From: Anaerolineales bacterium
Lineage (GTDB): Bacteria > Chloroflexota > Anaerolineae > Anaerolineales > Villigracilaceae
Direction: 5' to 3'
Assembly (NCBI GenBank): GCA_026928255.1
Contig: JAIXKJ010000008.1
Location: 535,298 to 599,297, forward strand
Length of the DNA: 64,000 nt
Position 1 is the stretch's first letter, and each line of letters opens with the position of its first letter. Below, in pieces: positions 8,680 to 16,323 of this stretch. The notes beneath the pieces are model-generated. The model had not been told where the DNA came from, made no database searches, and worked only from the letters and a program-made list of their open reading frames with translations. Position numbers and translations under genes: made by a program.

Positions 8680-9978
8680 ATGTCAGGACAGATTAATGCG
8701 TTTGAGATGGCGCAAAAGCAATTTGACACAGTCGCCAAGCAGTTGCAACTCGACGCCGGCGTTTCGGAAGTGTTGCGCTGGCCCATGCGCGAGTACGCTT
8801 TTCGCATTCCGGTGCGGATGGACGACGGCTCGCTCAAAGTCTTTCAAGGCTTTCGCGTGCAACACAACGACGCGCGCGGACCGAACAAGGGCGGCATTCG
8901 CTTTCACCCCGCCGAGACGATTGACACCGTCCGTGCGCTCGCCACATGGATGACCTGGAAATGCGCCGTGGCGGATATTCCGCTGGGCGGCGGCAAAGGC
9001 GGCGTGGTGGTGGATCCTGCCGCGCTGTCGGTGCGCGAAAAAGAGGAACTTTGTCGCGGCTGGGTTCGCGCCATGTGGAAGAACATCGGTCCGCGCAACG
9101 ACGTTCCCGCGCCGGACGTCGGCACGACTCCGCAGATGATGGGCTGGATGATGGACGAATATTCGCGCCTCGTCGGCGAGTACACGCCGGGCGTGTTTAC
9201 CGGAAAACCAGTCGGCGGCGGCGGTTCGTTGGGGCGCACCGAAGCGACGGGTTTCGGCGTGGTGTATTCCATCCGCGAAGCGATGAAGCGCATTAACATG
9301 GATCCCAAGAAAGCGGTTGCGTCTATTCAAGGGTTTGGCAACGTCGCGCAATACGCCTCTATCGGATTTATCGAGATTCTCGGCGGCACGGTAGCCTGCG
9401 TCTCATGCTATGACCGCCACGACAAGAAAGCCTACACGTACAGCAAAAAAGGCGGCATTGATCCGCATTTCTTGAAATCCATCGCCGATCAATACGGCAC
9501 GATTGACAAAGCGAAGGCGCAGGATGCGGGCTATCAAGTCGGCGATGCGGACGCCTGGCTCTCCGCCGAAGCGGATGTGTTAATCCCCGCCGCGCTTGAA
9601 GGGCAAATTAACGGCGACTCGATACAGAAAATTTCTAAGGGCGTCAAACTGATGGCGGAAGCGGCGAACGGTCCGACCACGCCCGAAGCGGACGAAGTCA
9701 TCAAGAAAAATAAAATTTTCGACATCCCCGATTTTCTTTGCAATTCGGGCGGCGTAACGTGTTCGTACTTCGAGCAGGTGCAAAACGATATGAACTTCTA
9801 CTGGCACAAAGACGAAGTGCTGGAAAAACTCGACCAGAAGATGACCTCCGCTTTTCACAGCGTAGTGGACATGGCCGAAGAAAGAAAAGTGTACACGCGC
9901 GACGCGGCGTACATGGTCGCCATTGACCGCGTGGTCAAGGCGATGGAACTGCGCGGCTGGCTTTCGGCGGGCGCGTAG
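8680..9978 (+). CDS. gdhA: Glutamate dehydrogenase
   Basis: Interconverts glutamate and 2-oxoglutarate plus ammonia using NAD(P). At 432 residues it matches the hexameric bacterial/archaeal type. Signatures are PNKGGIRFHP, the substrate lysine region DIPLGGGKGG, catalytic Asp in PAPDVGT, and the Rossmann-type stretch ASIQGFGNVAQYA. GAGGAG lies 7 bases before ATG 8680. A promoter and a terminator-like hairpin in its leader suggest control of elongation, and a strong terminator follows the gene. Confidence 0.95.
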   Translation: MSGQINAFEMAQKQFDTVAKQLQLDAGVSEVLRWPMREYAFRIPVRMDDGSLKVFQGFRVQHNDARGPNKGGIRFHPAETIDTVRALATWMTWKCAVADIPLGGGKGGVVVDPAALSVREKEELCRGWVRAMWKNIGPRNDVPAPDVGTTPQMMGWMMDEYSRLVGEYTPGVFTGKPVGGGGSLGRTEATGFGVVYSIREAMKRINMDPKKAVASIQGFGNVAQYASIGFIEILGGTVACVSCYDRHDKKAYTYSKKGGIDPHFLKSIADQYGTIDKAKAQDAGYQVGDADAWLSAEADVLIPAALEGQINGDSIQKISKGVKLMAEAANGPTTPEADEVIKKNKIFDIPDFLCNSGGVTCSYFEQVQNDMNFYWHKDEVLEKLDQKMTSAFHSVVDMAEERKVYTRDAAYMVAIDRVVKAMELRGWLSAGA

Positions 9979-9997
9979 ATTCGCAATTGGCAATCGA

Positions 9998-10035
9998 GAA
10001 CTCGGAAGTTTTCAAAACTTCCGAGTTCTTTTTGT
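9998..10035 (+). terminator. gdhA terminator
   Basis: A near-perfect 15-bp stem, GAACTCGGAAGTTTT with AAAACTTCCGAGTTC, and a tiny loop, followed by TTTTTG. Confidence 0.9.
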
Positions 10036-10140
10036 TGATACAATACCTAATCCCTAATTATCCATTACCTAATCTACGAGGTTTTTATATACAAGCCAAC
10101 TTTCAATCGGAGTATAATCGCCGATATAAGCGAGGCAGCC

Positions 10141-10371
10141 ATGACAAATTTAGAACAGACTATTATGTTTGAAATTTCTTCTCTACAAGAAGCGCAGCTT
10201 GAAGATGTTTTGAAGTACGTTCGCTATGTTAAATTTGGCATGTTGGATAGCGGAGAAATCGAAAGGCGTTTTGACGAATCTTGGGCGCGGGTACGCGCGC
10301 GCGCGAAAGAGTTAAACATCACCCAAGCGGATATCGAGGCTGAAATTCGCGCCGTCCGAGAAGGCAGATAA
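10141..10371 (+). CDS. Putative antitoxin of PIN-family module
   Basis: A 76-residue, highly charged, helical protein. Its stop overlaps the start of the PIN-domain gene by one base (TAATG), the usual antitoxin-toxin order. It has no recognisable ribbon-helix-helix or AbrB motif, so family assignment rests on context. A TATAAT box at 10113-10118 and GAGG about 9 bases before ATG support expression. The antitoxin would bind and block the downstream nuclease and may repress the operon. Base use is more AT-rich than its neighbours, fitting an acquired cassette. Confidence 0.7.
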   Translation: MTNLEQTIMFEISSLQEAQLEDVLKYVRYVKFGMLDSGEIERRFDESWARVRARAKELNITQADIEAEIRAVREGR

Positions 10372-10775
10372 TGCGTGTCGTTTTAGACACAAATATCATT
10401 GTCTCAGGATATTTGGGCGGTTATTTAGAAGCAATTATCGTAGCGTGGAAATCGGGGGAGTTTACTTTGGTCGTGAGCGATACGATTGTAAACGAGTATT
10501 TGAAGGTTTTAAAACGACCCAAATTCAAAATTGAAAAAATCGAAATTGATGATTTTTCAGCCCTGCTGATTGATAAAGCGGAGTTTGTCATCCCTTTGGA
10601 GGAAATTACTGCAATTTCAGCGGATGAAACCGATAATAAATTTCTTGAAGCGGCGGTTGCCGGTAAAGTTAATGTGATTGTCAGCGGAGACGATCATTTG
10701 TTAGACCTTAAAAATTTTAGAGATATTCCCATCCTTTCAGCCAAAGAGTTTCTTAAACAATTGAATAAAATTTAA
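10371..10775 (+). CDS. PIN-domain toxin (COG1569-type RNase)
   Basis: A 134-residue PIN-fold protein. The first acidic residue is in VVLDTNIIVSG, further acids are in NEYLKVLKR and SADETDNKFLEAA, and the last in IVSGDDHLL: the usual four-acid metal site of PIN ribonucleases. It resembles the 'toxin component, PIN family' proteins more than classical VapC. It overlaps the putative antitoxin gene by one base. It sits between gdhA and gcdH with no metabolic link to either, so it is probably a mobile toxin-antitoxin cassette. Confidence 0.85.
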   Translation: MRVVLDTNIIVSGYLGGYLEAIIVAWKSGEFTLVVSDTIVNEYLKVLKRPKFKIEKIEIDDFSALLIDKAEFVIPLEEITAISADETDNKFLEAAVAGKVNVIVSGDDHLLDLKNFRDIPILSAKEFLKQLNKI

Positions 10776-10796
10776 TTACAACTATCTGAGGAATTT

Positions 10797-11969
10797 ATGA
10801 AACCCGCCTTCAAATGGAACGACCCCTTCCTGCTCGACGACCAACTCACCGATGAAGAGCGCATGATCCGCGACGCGGCGCGCAAGTATTGTCAGGAAAA
10901 ACTCATGCCGCGCATTCTCGAAGCGAATCGCAACGAAATCTTCCACCGCGAGATCATGAACGAGATGGGCGCGTTGGGTTTGCTCGGCTCGACCGTCGCG
11001 GAGGAATACGGCGGCGCGGGCTTGAACTCCGTCGCCTACGGGTTAATCGCCCGCGAGGTCGAGCGCGTGGACAGCGGCTACCGCTCCGCGATGAGCGTGC
11101 AATCGTCGCTGGTGATGTATCCCATCGAAACCTACGGCACGGAAGAACAGCGTCAGAAATATTTGCCCAAACTCGCCAGCGGCGAATGGGTCGGCTGTTT
11201 CGGGCTGACCGAGCCGAATCACGGCAGCGACCCCGCCAGCATGGAAACCCGCGCCAAAAAAGCGGGCGGCGGCTACACCCTGCACGGCAACAAAATGTGG
11301 ATCACCAACTCGCCCATCGCAGACGTCTTCGTCGTCTGGGCGAAACTCGACGGCGAGATTCGCGGCTTCATTTTGGAGAAGGGCATGAAGGGCTTGTCCG
11401 CGCCGAAGATTGAGGGCAAGTTCAGCCTGCGGGCGAGCGCGACGGGCGAGATCGTCATGGACGAGGTTTTCGTCCCCGCAGAAAATATTTTCCCCGAAGT
11501 GAAAGGCTTGAAGGGTCCCTTCGGCTGTTTGAACAAGGCGCGCTACGGCATCGCCTGGGGCGCGTTGGGCGCGGCGGAATTTTGCTGGCACGCGGCGCGT
11601 CAATACGCGCTCGACCGCCCGCAGTTTGGGCGTCCGCTGGCGGCGAATCAAATCATTCAATTGAAATTAGCCAACATGATGACTGAAATTACATTGGGTT
11701 TACAAGGCGCGTTGCGCGTCGGCAGATTGATGGATGAAAATAAATCCACGCCTGAAATGATTTCGCTGGTCAAGCGCAACTCGTGCGGCAAAGCGTTGGA
11801 GATTGCCCGCGTCGCCCGCGACATTCACGGCGGCAACGGCATCTCGGACGAATTTCACGTCATCCGCCACGCCATGAATTTGGAAGCGGTCAACACCTAC
11901 GAAGGCACGCACGACATCCACGCGCTGATTCTGGGCAGAGCGCAGACGGGGATTCAGGCGTTTTCGTAA
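10797..11969 (+). CDS. gcdH: Glutaryl-CoA dehydrogenase
   Basis: An FAD acyl-CoA dehydrogenase that oxidises and decarboxylates glutaryl-CoA to crotonyl-CoA in lysine/tryptophan or aromatic breakdown. The 390-residue sequence closely follows the family. The catalytic Glu is in [17 protein letters not shown], the substrate-binding Arg in [14 protein letters not shown], and FAD-site segments are [14 protein letters not shown] and [21 protein letters not shown] gives the start. The last 17 bases of the gene plus 9 more are duplicated 1.39 kb downstream, beyond an AbiE pair; the likely original terminator is also beyond it. Confidence 0.93.
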   Translation: MKPAFKWNDPFLLDDQLTDEERMIRDAARKYCQEKLMPRILEANRNEIFHREIMNEMGALGLLGSTVAEEYGGAGLNSVAYGLIAREVERVDSGYRSAMSVQSSLVMYPIETYGTEEQRQKYLPKLASGEWVGCFGLTEPNHGSDPASMETRAKKAGGGYTLHGNKMWITNSPIADVFVVWAKLDGEIRGFILEKGMKGLSAPKIEGKFSLRASATGEIVMDEVFVPAENIFPEVKGLKGPFGCLNKARYGIAWGALGAAEFCWHAARQYALDRPQFGRPLAANQIIQLKLANMMTEITLGLQGALRVGRLMDENKSTPEMISLVKRNSCGKALEIARVARDIHGGNGISDEFHVIRHAMNLEAVNTYEGTHDIHALILGRAQTGIQAFS

Positions 11970-11978
11970 ATGAAAAAA
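11953..11978 (+). repeat. 26-bp direct repeat, copy 1 (gcdH 3' end)
   Basis: Runs from TTCAGGCG through the gcdH stop codon to the A-run after it. It is identical to 13343-13368 and brackets the AbiE pair like attachment-site or target-site copies. Confidence 0.85.
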
Positions 11979-12010
11979 TCGCGGCGTTCTTATAGAGTCT
12001 AATTCCCCGC

Positions 12011-12038
12011 TTGACATTTCCCTGAAAAACGATATATT
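12011..12038 (+). promoter_or_regulatory. Promoter of the AbiE pair
   Basis: TTGACA at 12011-12016, a 16-base spacer, and TATATT at 12033-12038. The -10 overlaps the left arm of the operator-like palindrome. Confidence 0.7.
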
Positions 12039-12077
12039 TGAACTGTAAGTTAGATTAAACCTAATGTACAGTTCAAA
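12037..12077 (+). promoter_or_regulatory. Operator-like 41-bp inverted repeat
   Basis: TTTGAACTGTA (12037-12047) and TACAGTTCAAA (12067-12077) are perfect 11-bp arms. An inner TTAG/CTAA pair lies symmetrically between them. It covers the -10, the transcription start and the bases up to the ATG. AbiEi antitoxins are known to repress their own promoters through inverted repeats, so this is the expected site. Confidence 0.7.
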
Positions 12078-12079
12078 TT

Positions 12080-12649
12080 ATGAAAAAAGGCGACTACCTA
12101 AACCTCATCCTCAGATCAGACAAGACAATTTTCACGCTCAAAGAGATTATTTTGCTTTGGCGCGAAGAAAATACGGACGCGGCTCGCGTGCGATTAAATT
12201 ACTACGTCAAAAACGGGGATTTATACAGAATCCGCAAAGGCATATACGCTAAAAACAAGGGCTACAACAAATCTGAATTGGCGACTCGCATTTTTACTCC
12301 CGCTTACATCAGTTTTGAAACGGTTTTGGCGAGAGAAGGTTTGATTTTTCAATTTCAAACGGCGCTTACCGTCGCTTCATACTTGACGCGAAACGTGAGC
12401 ATTGACGGACAGACCTATTCTTACAGAAGAATAAAAGATACGATTCTAACCAACCCAATTGGAGTGAATCAGGAAAATAGTCTCTCTATCGCTACTAAAG
12501 AGCGCGCTTTTTTAGACGCGCTTTACAATCATTCAGATTATTATTTTGACAACTTGCGTCCGCTAAACTGGGATTTGGTTTTTTCTATATTGCCTTTATA
12601 TCGCAATAAAAAAATGAATCGAAGAGCGCGGGAATTAAGCCAATTATGA
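12080..12649 (+). CDS. AbiEi-type antitoxin / transcriptional regulator
   Basis: A 189-residue protein with an N-terminal winged-helix-like region (LNYYVKNGDLYRIRKGIYA) and a C-terminal domain with SIATKERAFLDALY, both typical of AbiEi-like antitoxins of type IV toxin-antitoxin systems. It probably binds the palindrome directly upstream and counteracts the nucleotidyltransferase toxin. No Shine-Dalgarno is visible before ATG 12080. The gene is AT-rich compared with its neighbours and overlaps the toxin gene by ATGA. AbiE systems act in phage abortive infection or plasmid stability in other bacteria. Confidence 0.82.
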   Translation: MKKGDYLNLILRSDKTIFTLKEIILLWREENTDAARVRLNYYVKNGDLYRIRKGIYAKNKGYNKSELATRIFTPAYISFETVLAREGLIFQFQTALTVASYLTRNVSIDGQTYSYRRIKDTILTNPIGVNQENSLSIATKERAFLDALYNHSDYYFDNLRPLNWDLVFSILPLYRNKKMNRRARELSQL

Positions 12650-13335
12650 AATTAGATATATCCGTCCACAAAACAATTTTGTTTCAGATTTTGAAAGATA
12701 TATATTCCGACACGAGCATTTCTCCATTTTTGGGATTCAAAGGCGGAACGGCGGCTCTGATGTTTTACGGCTTAGATCGCTTCTCGGTTGATTTGGATTT
12801 TGACCTGCTGAATGAATCCAAAGAAGACGTCGTCTTTGAGCGAATTTTGAAGATAGTTCAAAAATATGGCATCGTAAGAGAATCGTATAGGAAAAAATAC
12901 AATTTATTCTATTTGCTTTCTTATGAAGATAAGTCTCACAACATTAAAGTTGAAATTAATCGCCGTCAGTTTGGTTCAAATTATGAAATAAAAACCTATT
13001 TGGGCGTTTCTGTGCTCGTTATGACAAAAGAAGATATGTTCGCGCATAAACTTGTAGCCATGTATGAAAGGGCGGGCAAAACGAGCCGTGATATTTACGA
13101 CGTTTGGTTCTTCTTAAATAATCGTTTTCCAATTAATAAAGGAATCGTCGAGCGGCGGGCGGAGACGTCTTTTGATAATTTTATTGACCTATGCATTAAT
13201 CAACTAGCGGAAATGAGCAATCGCCACATTCTGCGCGGCGTGGGCGAACTCTTAACTGAGAATCAAAAAAATTGGGCGAGAGCGAATCTGCGCGAAGAGA
13301 CCATCGCTTTGTTGAAATTACGGCGAAGCGTTTGA
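12646..13335 (+). CDS. AbiEii-type nucleotidyltransferase toxin
   Basis: A 229-residue DUF1814/AbiEii nucleotidyltransferase. The motifs are the G-[GS]-like FKGGTAAL, the metal-binding DxD in FSVDLDFD, a third acidic strand KVEINRR, and the family-specific HKLVAMYERAGKTSRDIYDVWFF. Related toxins transfer nucleotides to tRNA or other targets and stop growth. It is translationally coupled to the antitoxin (ATGA overlap). The pair is bounded by 26-bp direct repeats that copy the end of gcdH. Confidence 0.87.
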   Translation: MKLDISVHKTILFQILKDIYSDTSISPFLGFKGGTAALMFYGLDRFSVDLDFDLLNESKEDVVFERILKIVQKYGIVRESYRKKYNLFYLLSYEDKSHNIKVEINRRQFGSNYEIKTYLGVSVLVMTKEDMFAHKLVAMYERAGKTSRDIYDVWFFLNNRFPINKGIVERRAETSFDNFIDLCINQLAEMSNRHILRGVGELLTENQKNWARANLREETIALLKLRRSV

Positions 13336-13342
13336 ATTTCTG

Positions 13343-13368
13343 TTCAGGCGTTTTCGTAAATGAAAAAA
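13343..13368 (+). repeat. 26-bp direct repeat, copy 2
   Basis: Perfect copy of 11953-11978, placed 8 bases after the AbiEii stop and directly before a terminator hairpin. Confidence 0.85.
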
Positions 13369-13372
13369 GCAA

Positions 13373-13401
13373 ACCTCCGAGTTCTTCAAAAACTCGGAGG
13401 T
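13373..13401. terminator. Bidirectional terminator hairpin
   Basis: ACCTCCGAGTT pairs with AACTCGGAGGT across a 7-base loop. It serves the AbiE pair on the + strand (and probably gcdH originally) and the rhodanese gene on the - strand. Confidence 0.75.
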
Positions 13402-13418
13402 CTAAATTTCGGGGGTTT

Positions 13419-13886
13419 TTATCGCGGCTCGATGGGGTAACCCGCCTCTTGCCAGGCGGCGAATCCGCCGAGCAAGGCTTGCACATTTTCATAACCGTTA
13501 TGCAAAAGTAAGAACGCCGCACGGGCGCTCGTGTGTTCGTTCCGTCAGGTGCAGTAGGTGATGATCCGCTGATTCTTGTCGAGCGAGAGATTTTCAATCT
13601 GCGTTTCAAATTTTTCCAGCGGAATGGACAGGGCGCCGCGAATGTGCCGTCGGACGTAAGCCTCCGCGCCGCGCGTGTCCACGAAGAGGGCGGACGCGGA
13701 GTCGTAGGCGGCTTTGGCGTCGGCGAGAGAAATGCGCGGGACGTCCGCTTCGGAGCGCGGCAGGTTCGAGGGAGAAATCGGCGTCTGGATAGAATCCGCT
13801 TGGGGCGGAGTCTGCGGCGAAGCGATGGCGTTGCAGGCGAGAGTCGTCAGAAAAAATATCGCGGTTAAGAGAATCGGTTTTTTCAT
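13419..13886 (-). CDS. Rhodanese-like lipoprotein with in-frame UGA at the catalytic position (candidate selenoprotein)
   Basis: Conceptually 155 residues if UGA at 13547-13545 (codon 114) is read as selenocysteine. It begins with a lipoprotein signal (FLTTLAC), so it is anchored outside the membrane. The rhodanese domain includes LFVDTRG, HIRGALSIPLEKF, then IITYCT-UGA-RNEHTSARAA and GYENVQALLGGFAAWQEAGYP. In relatives with the pattern YCxCPNExTSAR the second Cys is catalytic; UGA sits exactly there and the reading frame is intact for 41 more codons. A hairpin just after the UGA resembles a bacterial SECIS element. The alternative is a nonsense mutation, but no other decay is seen. Confidence 0.75.
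13512..13542 (-). promoter_or_regulatory. Putative bacterial SECIS hairpin in rhodanese mRNA
   Basis: Starting 3 bases after the UGA, GAACG pairs with CGUUC. Inside it CACG pairs with CGUG across the loop AGCGCC, whose second base is G. The loop begins at the 16th base after UGA. This approximately fits the bacterial SECIS pattern as I recall it. Confidence 0.5.
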
Positions 13887-13906
13887 GATCAATTTCACTA
13901 TTAGCC

Positions 13907-13982
13907 TGTCATCTCGACGAACGAAGCGAGGAGAAATCTGCGCTTAAGATTTCTCAGTCGCTGACGCTCCTTCGAAATGACA
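13907..13982. repeat. Inverted pair of dispersed TGTCATTTCGA-type repeat
   Basis: TGTCATCTCGACGAACG...GAGAAATCT is followed by its degenerate inverse AGATTTCTC...TTCGAAATGACA. Single or partial copies occur near 15845, 47796, 49434 and 49564. It is a dispersed intergenic repeat, able to fold into a long hairpin here. Confidence 0.7.
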
Positions 13983-14005
13983 AGGCGGTTTCGGCGGCCT
14001 TGCTT

Positions 14006-15808
14006 TTACAGTTTGCAAAAACGCTCGACGCGCTCGCCGATGATCGCCAAACTGTCGTCCCAGAATTTGCGCGTGGTGATATCAATGCCGAAGCGCTGGG
14101 CGAGTTTGGCGGCGGTCTCTTCGCCGGTCGAAGCCAGCAGCGCTTTGTAGGCGGGGATAAAATCGGCGCCGCGCTGTTGATAGACGGCGTACAAGCCGGT
14201 GGCGAAGAGCAGACCGAAGGCGTAGGGGTAATTGTAGAACGAGAAGCCCGACGAGTAGTAATGCGGTTTCCAAGTCCACATGTATTTTTGCAGGAATTTG
14301 GCGTCCAGCCCGTCGCCGTAGGTTTCTTTTTGGGCGCGTTCCATGATGTCGTTGATTTCGTCGGCGGAGAGTTCGGATTTGGCGCGGCGCTCGAAGACTT
14401 CCTTCTCGAACAGGTAGCGCGAGTAGATGTCCACCACCACTTGCGAGGCGTTGTTCAGTTGCGCTTCGAGGATGGCGAGAATCTCTTGCTTGTCGGTCGC
14501 TGTGGAAAGCGCCGCTTCGGTAATGATGGTCTCGCACATGATGGAGGCGGTTTCGGCGAGCGTCATCGGCGTGGACTGTTGCAGTTCGGTTTTGCCCGCC
14601 TGATAGGCGCATTCGTTGTGGAAGGCGTGCCCCAGTTCGTGCGCCAGCGTGCTGACTTGGTCGAAGGAGCCGTCGTAGTTGCTCATGATGCGGCTTTCCT
14701 TAACGGCTGGCACGCCCATGCAGAACGCGCCGCCGCGTTTGCCTTCGCGCTGTTCGCCGTCAATCCAGTTTTTGTCGAAGGCGCGTTGGGCGAAGGCGCC
14801 GAGTTCGGGCGAGAAGCGGTTGAAGTTTTCGACGATGAAGGCGTTGGCTTGCTTCCACGAGTAAGTTTTGTCGGTCTTGCCGAGCGGCGCGAAGAGGTCC
14901 CACCAGGCGAGTTTTTTCTTGCCGAGCAATTTGGCTTTGTGTTTGAAGTAGCGGCGGAAGGTCGGAAAGGAATCGCGCATGGCGGCGAGCATGGCGTCGA
15001 GCGTGGCGCGGTCCATGCGGGCGGCGTCGATGGAGGCGCGCAGGTTGTCTTCGCGCCCGCGCTTGCGGTCGAGGGTGATGGTCTCGCCTTTGACTCCGTT
15101 CAAGCAGGCGGCGAGCGCCTCTTGCGCGGATTGCCAGGCGACGTTTTCGGCTTCGTAGGCGCGGCGGCGCACGGACGCATCCGGGTGCGAGCGCAGGTTA
15201 ATCAGCGCGGGCATGGGCAATTTTTGCGTCTTGCCGTTCAGTTCAAAGTCCGCGCTCATTTGCGAAGTCAGCGTGCCTTGCAGTTTGCCGAAGGCGCTGC
15301 CGCCGCTGAGGGTCAGTTCGGCGGCGAGGGTTTCTTCGGCGGGGCTCATCAGATATTTGGATTGTTGCGCCGCTTCGAGCAGGATGAAGAGGTGCGCCTG
15401 CGCTTCGGGGGCGGTCTGCGCCGCTTTGCGGATGGCGGCTTTGCCGAGCGTCCCCGCCCAGGCGCTGAAGCGCGTTTGCAGAACGCTGGCTTGCACGTTG
15501 ATTTGTTGAAATTCGGAGTAGGCGCGCATGGCGTCCGCGTTGCGCGAATCGGTGGAGATGAAGGAGTGCAGGTAGGCGCCGAGCGTGCCAGCCAGTTCAA
15601 ACAGTTCGTTCAGCCGCCGCACGGATTCGCCGAGCAGTTTGCCCAGTTTCTTCGGGTCTGTTTTGGCGTCCGTTTTTTCGGCTTTTTGCAGGAAGACGCT
15701 CAACTCGTCTAACAGGGATTGATAGCGTTTGACGGCGCTTTTGAATTTCTTTGAATCGAGAGAGGGGTATACGTTGGTCATGTCCCAACGCGGCGCGGAT
15801 ACGGGCAT
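14006..15808 (-). CDS. pepF: Oligoendopeptidase F (M3 family)
   Basis: A zinc metallopeptidase that degrades medium-length peptides in the cytoplasm. The 600-residue sequence has the M3 zinc motif in STLAHELGHAFHNE, a downstream glutamate in ETASIMCETI, and the substrate-closing segment YYSSGFSFYNYPYAFGLL near the C-terminus, as in PepF/PepB enzymes. I start it at ATG 15808 (MPVSAPRW), with AAGGAG about 8 bases before, rather than at the earlier in-frame ATG. The long + strand frame across the same bases is a shadow. Confidence 0.93.
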   Translation of the reverse strand: MPVSAPRWDMTNVYPSLDSKKFKSAVKRYQSLLDELSVFLQKAEKTDAKTDPKKLGKLLGESVRRLNELFELAGTLGAYLHSFISTDSRNADAMRAYSEFQQINVQASVLQTRFSAWAGTLGKAAIRKAAQTAPEAQAHLFILLEAAQQSKYLMSPAEETLAAELTLSGGSAFGKLQGTLTSQMSADFELNGKTQKLPMPALINLRSHPDASVRRRAYEAENVAWQSAQEALAACLNGVKGETITLDRKRGREDNLRASIDAARMDRATLDAMLAAMRDSFPTFRRYFKHKAKLLGKKKLAWWDLFAPLGKTDKTYSWKQANAFIVENFNRFSPELGAFAQRAFDKNWIDGEQREGKRGGAFCMGVPAVKESRIMSNYDGSFDQVSTLAHELGHAFHNECAYQAGKTELQQSTPMTLAETASIMCETIITEAALSTATDKQEILAILEAQLNNASQVVVDIYSRYLFEKEVFERRAKSELSADEINDIMERAQKETYGDGLDAKFLQKYMWTWKPHYYSSGFSFYNYPYAFGLLFATGLYAVYQQRGADFIPAYKALLASTGEETAAKLAQRFGIDITTRKFWDDSLAIIGERVERFCKL

Positions 15809-15976
15809 AGAAGTCTCCTTGTGGATGTGTGTTTTAAGATTTTTCATTTCGAGCGAAACGAGAAATCTTTTCGCGTAAACGAAGTATACCGCCGACGAGA
15901 ACGACTCGCGAATATAAATTAGGGATAGACGGGGATATTTTTTCGTCGCCGCAGGTTTGGGTTTATAACAATAACG

Positions 15977-16013
15977 AAAGCGTCCCGAAGGTTCAAAACC
16001 TTCGGGACGCTTT
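15977..16013. terminator. 17-bp-stem hairpin (repeat copy 1)
   Basis: AAAGCGTCCCGAAGGTT pairs perfectly with AACCTTCGGGACGCTTT around a 3-base loop, flanked by A/T runs that would let it terminate in both directions. An almost identical hairpin lies at 17758-17795. Confidence 0.8.
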
Positions 16014-16286
16014 GCCGCAGGCGTAACCTGACTGACAATATTTCACGCCAGGGATGCATTCTTTCGCTGAATTATCTGTTTCGACGCAGGTGCCTGGTCT
16101 TTGACGAATATCACAATAACCAGATTGTAAACTACAATAAGCCCCCCAACCACAGGGACTATCATCACAACACCGATCTCCGATATTAGCAATAACTTGG
16201 GAGTAGTGTTTGGATATTGAAAGTAAAAACAAAAACACTAAAAGTAGCAATGAGATTTTCTTAACTCTGTGCCAAAATATCACCAT
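15993..16286 (-). CDS. Small secreted cysteine-rich protein
   Basis: I do not recognise this 97-residue protein. An N-terminal hydrophobic segment (ISLLLLVFLFLLS) looks like a signal peptide. The mature part has nine cysteines, with spacings such as RCCDDSPCGWGAYC and GVKYCQSGYAC, suggesting a disulfide-rich exported domain. The final residues, SRRF and the UGA stop, are encoded inside the terminator hairpin, which may mean an older stop was lost. Codons are more AT-rich than the neighbours. No ribosome-binding site is clear. It could be a remnant. Confidence 0.5.
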   Translation of the reverse strand: MVIFWHRVKKISLLLLVFLFLLSISKHYSQVIANIGDRCCDDSPCGWGAYCSLQSGYCDIRQRPGTCVETDNSAKECIPGVKYCQSGYACGKASRRF

Positions 16287-16323
16287 AAATATATGGTAAC
16301 AGATTACAGCTTTTATTCAACAA

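Noticed and set aside
14000..15712. 570-codon open frame on the + strand opposite pepF
   Set aside because: The minus strand encodes a complete oligoendopeptidase F with zinc motif and ribosome-binding site. The + frame has a low-complexity Gly/Val/Phe-rich translation without domains; it is a shadow of biased codon use.
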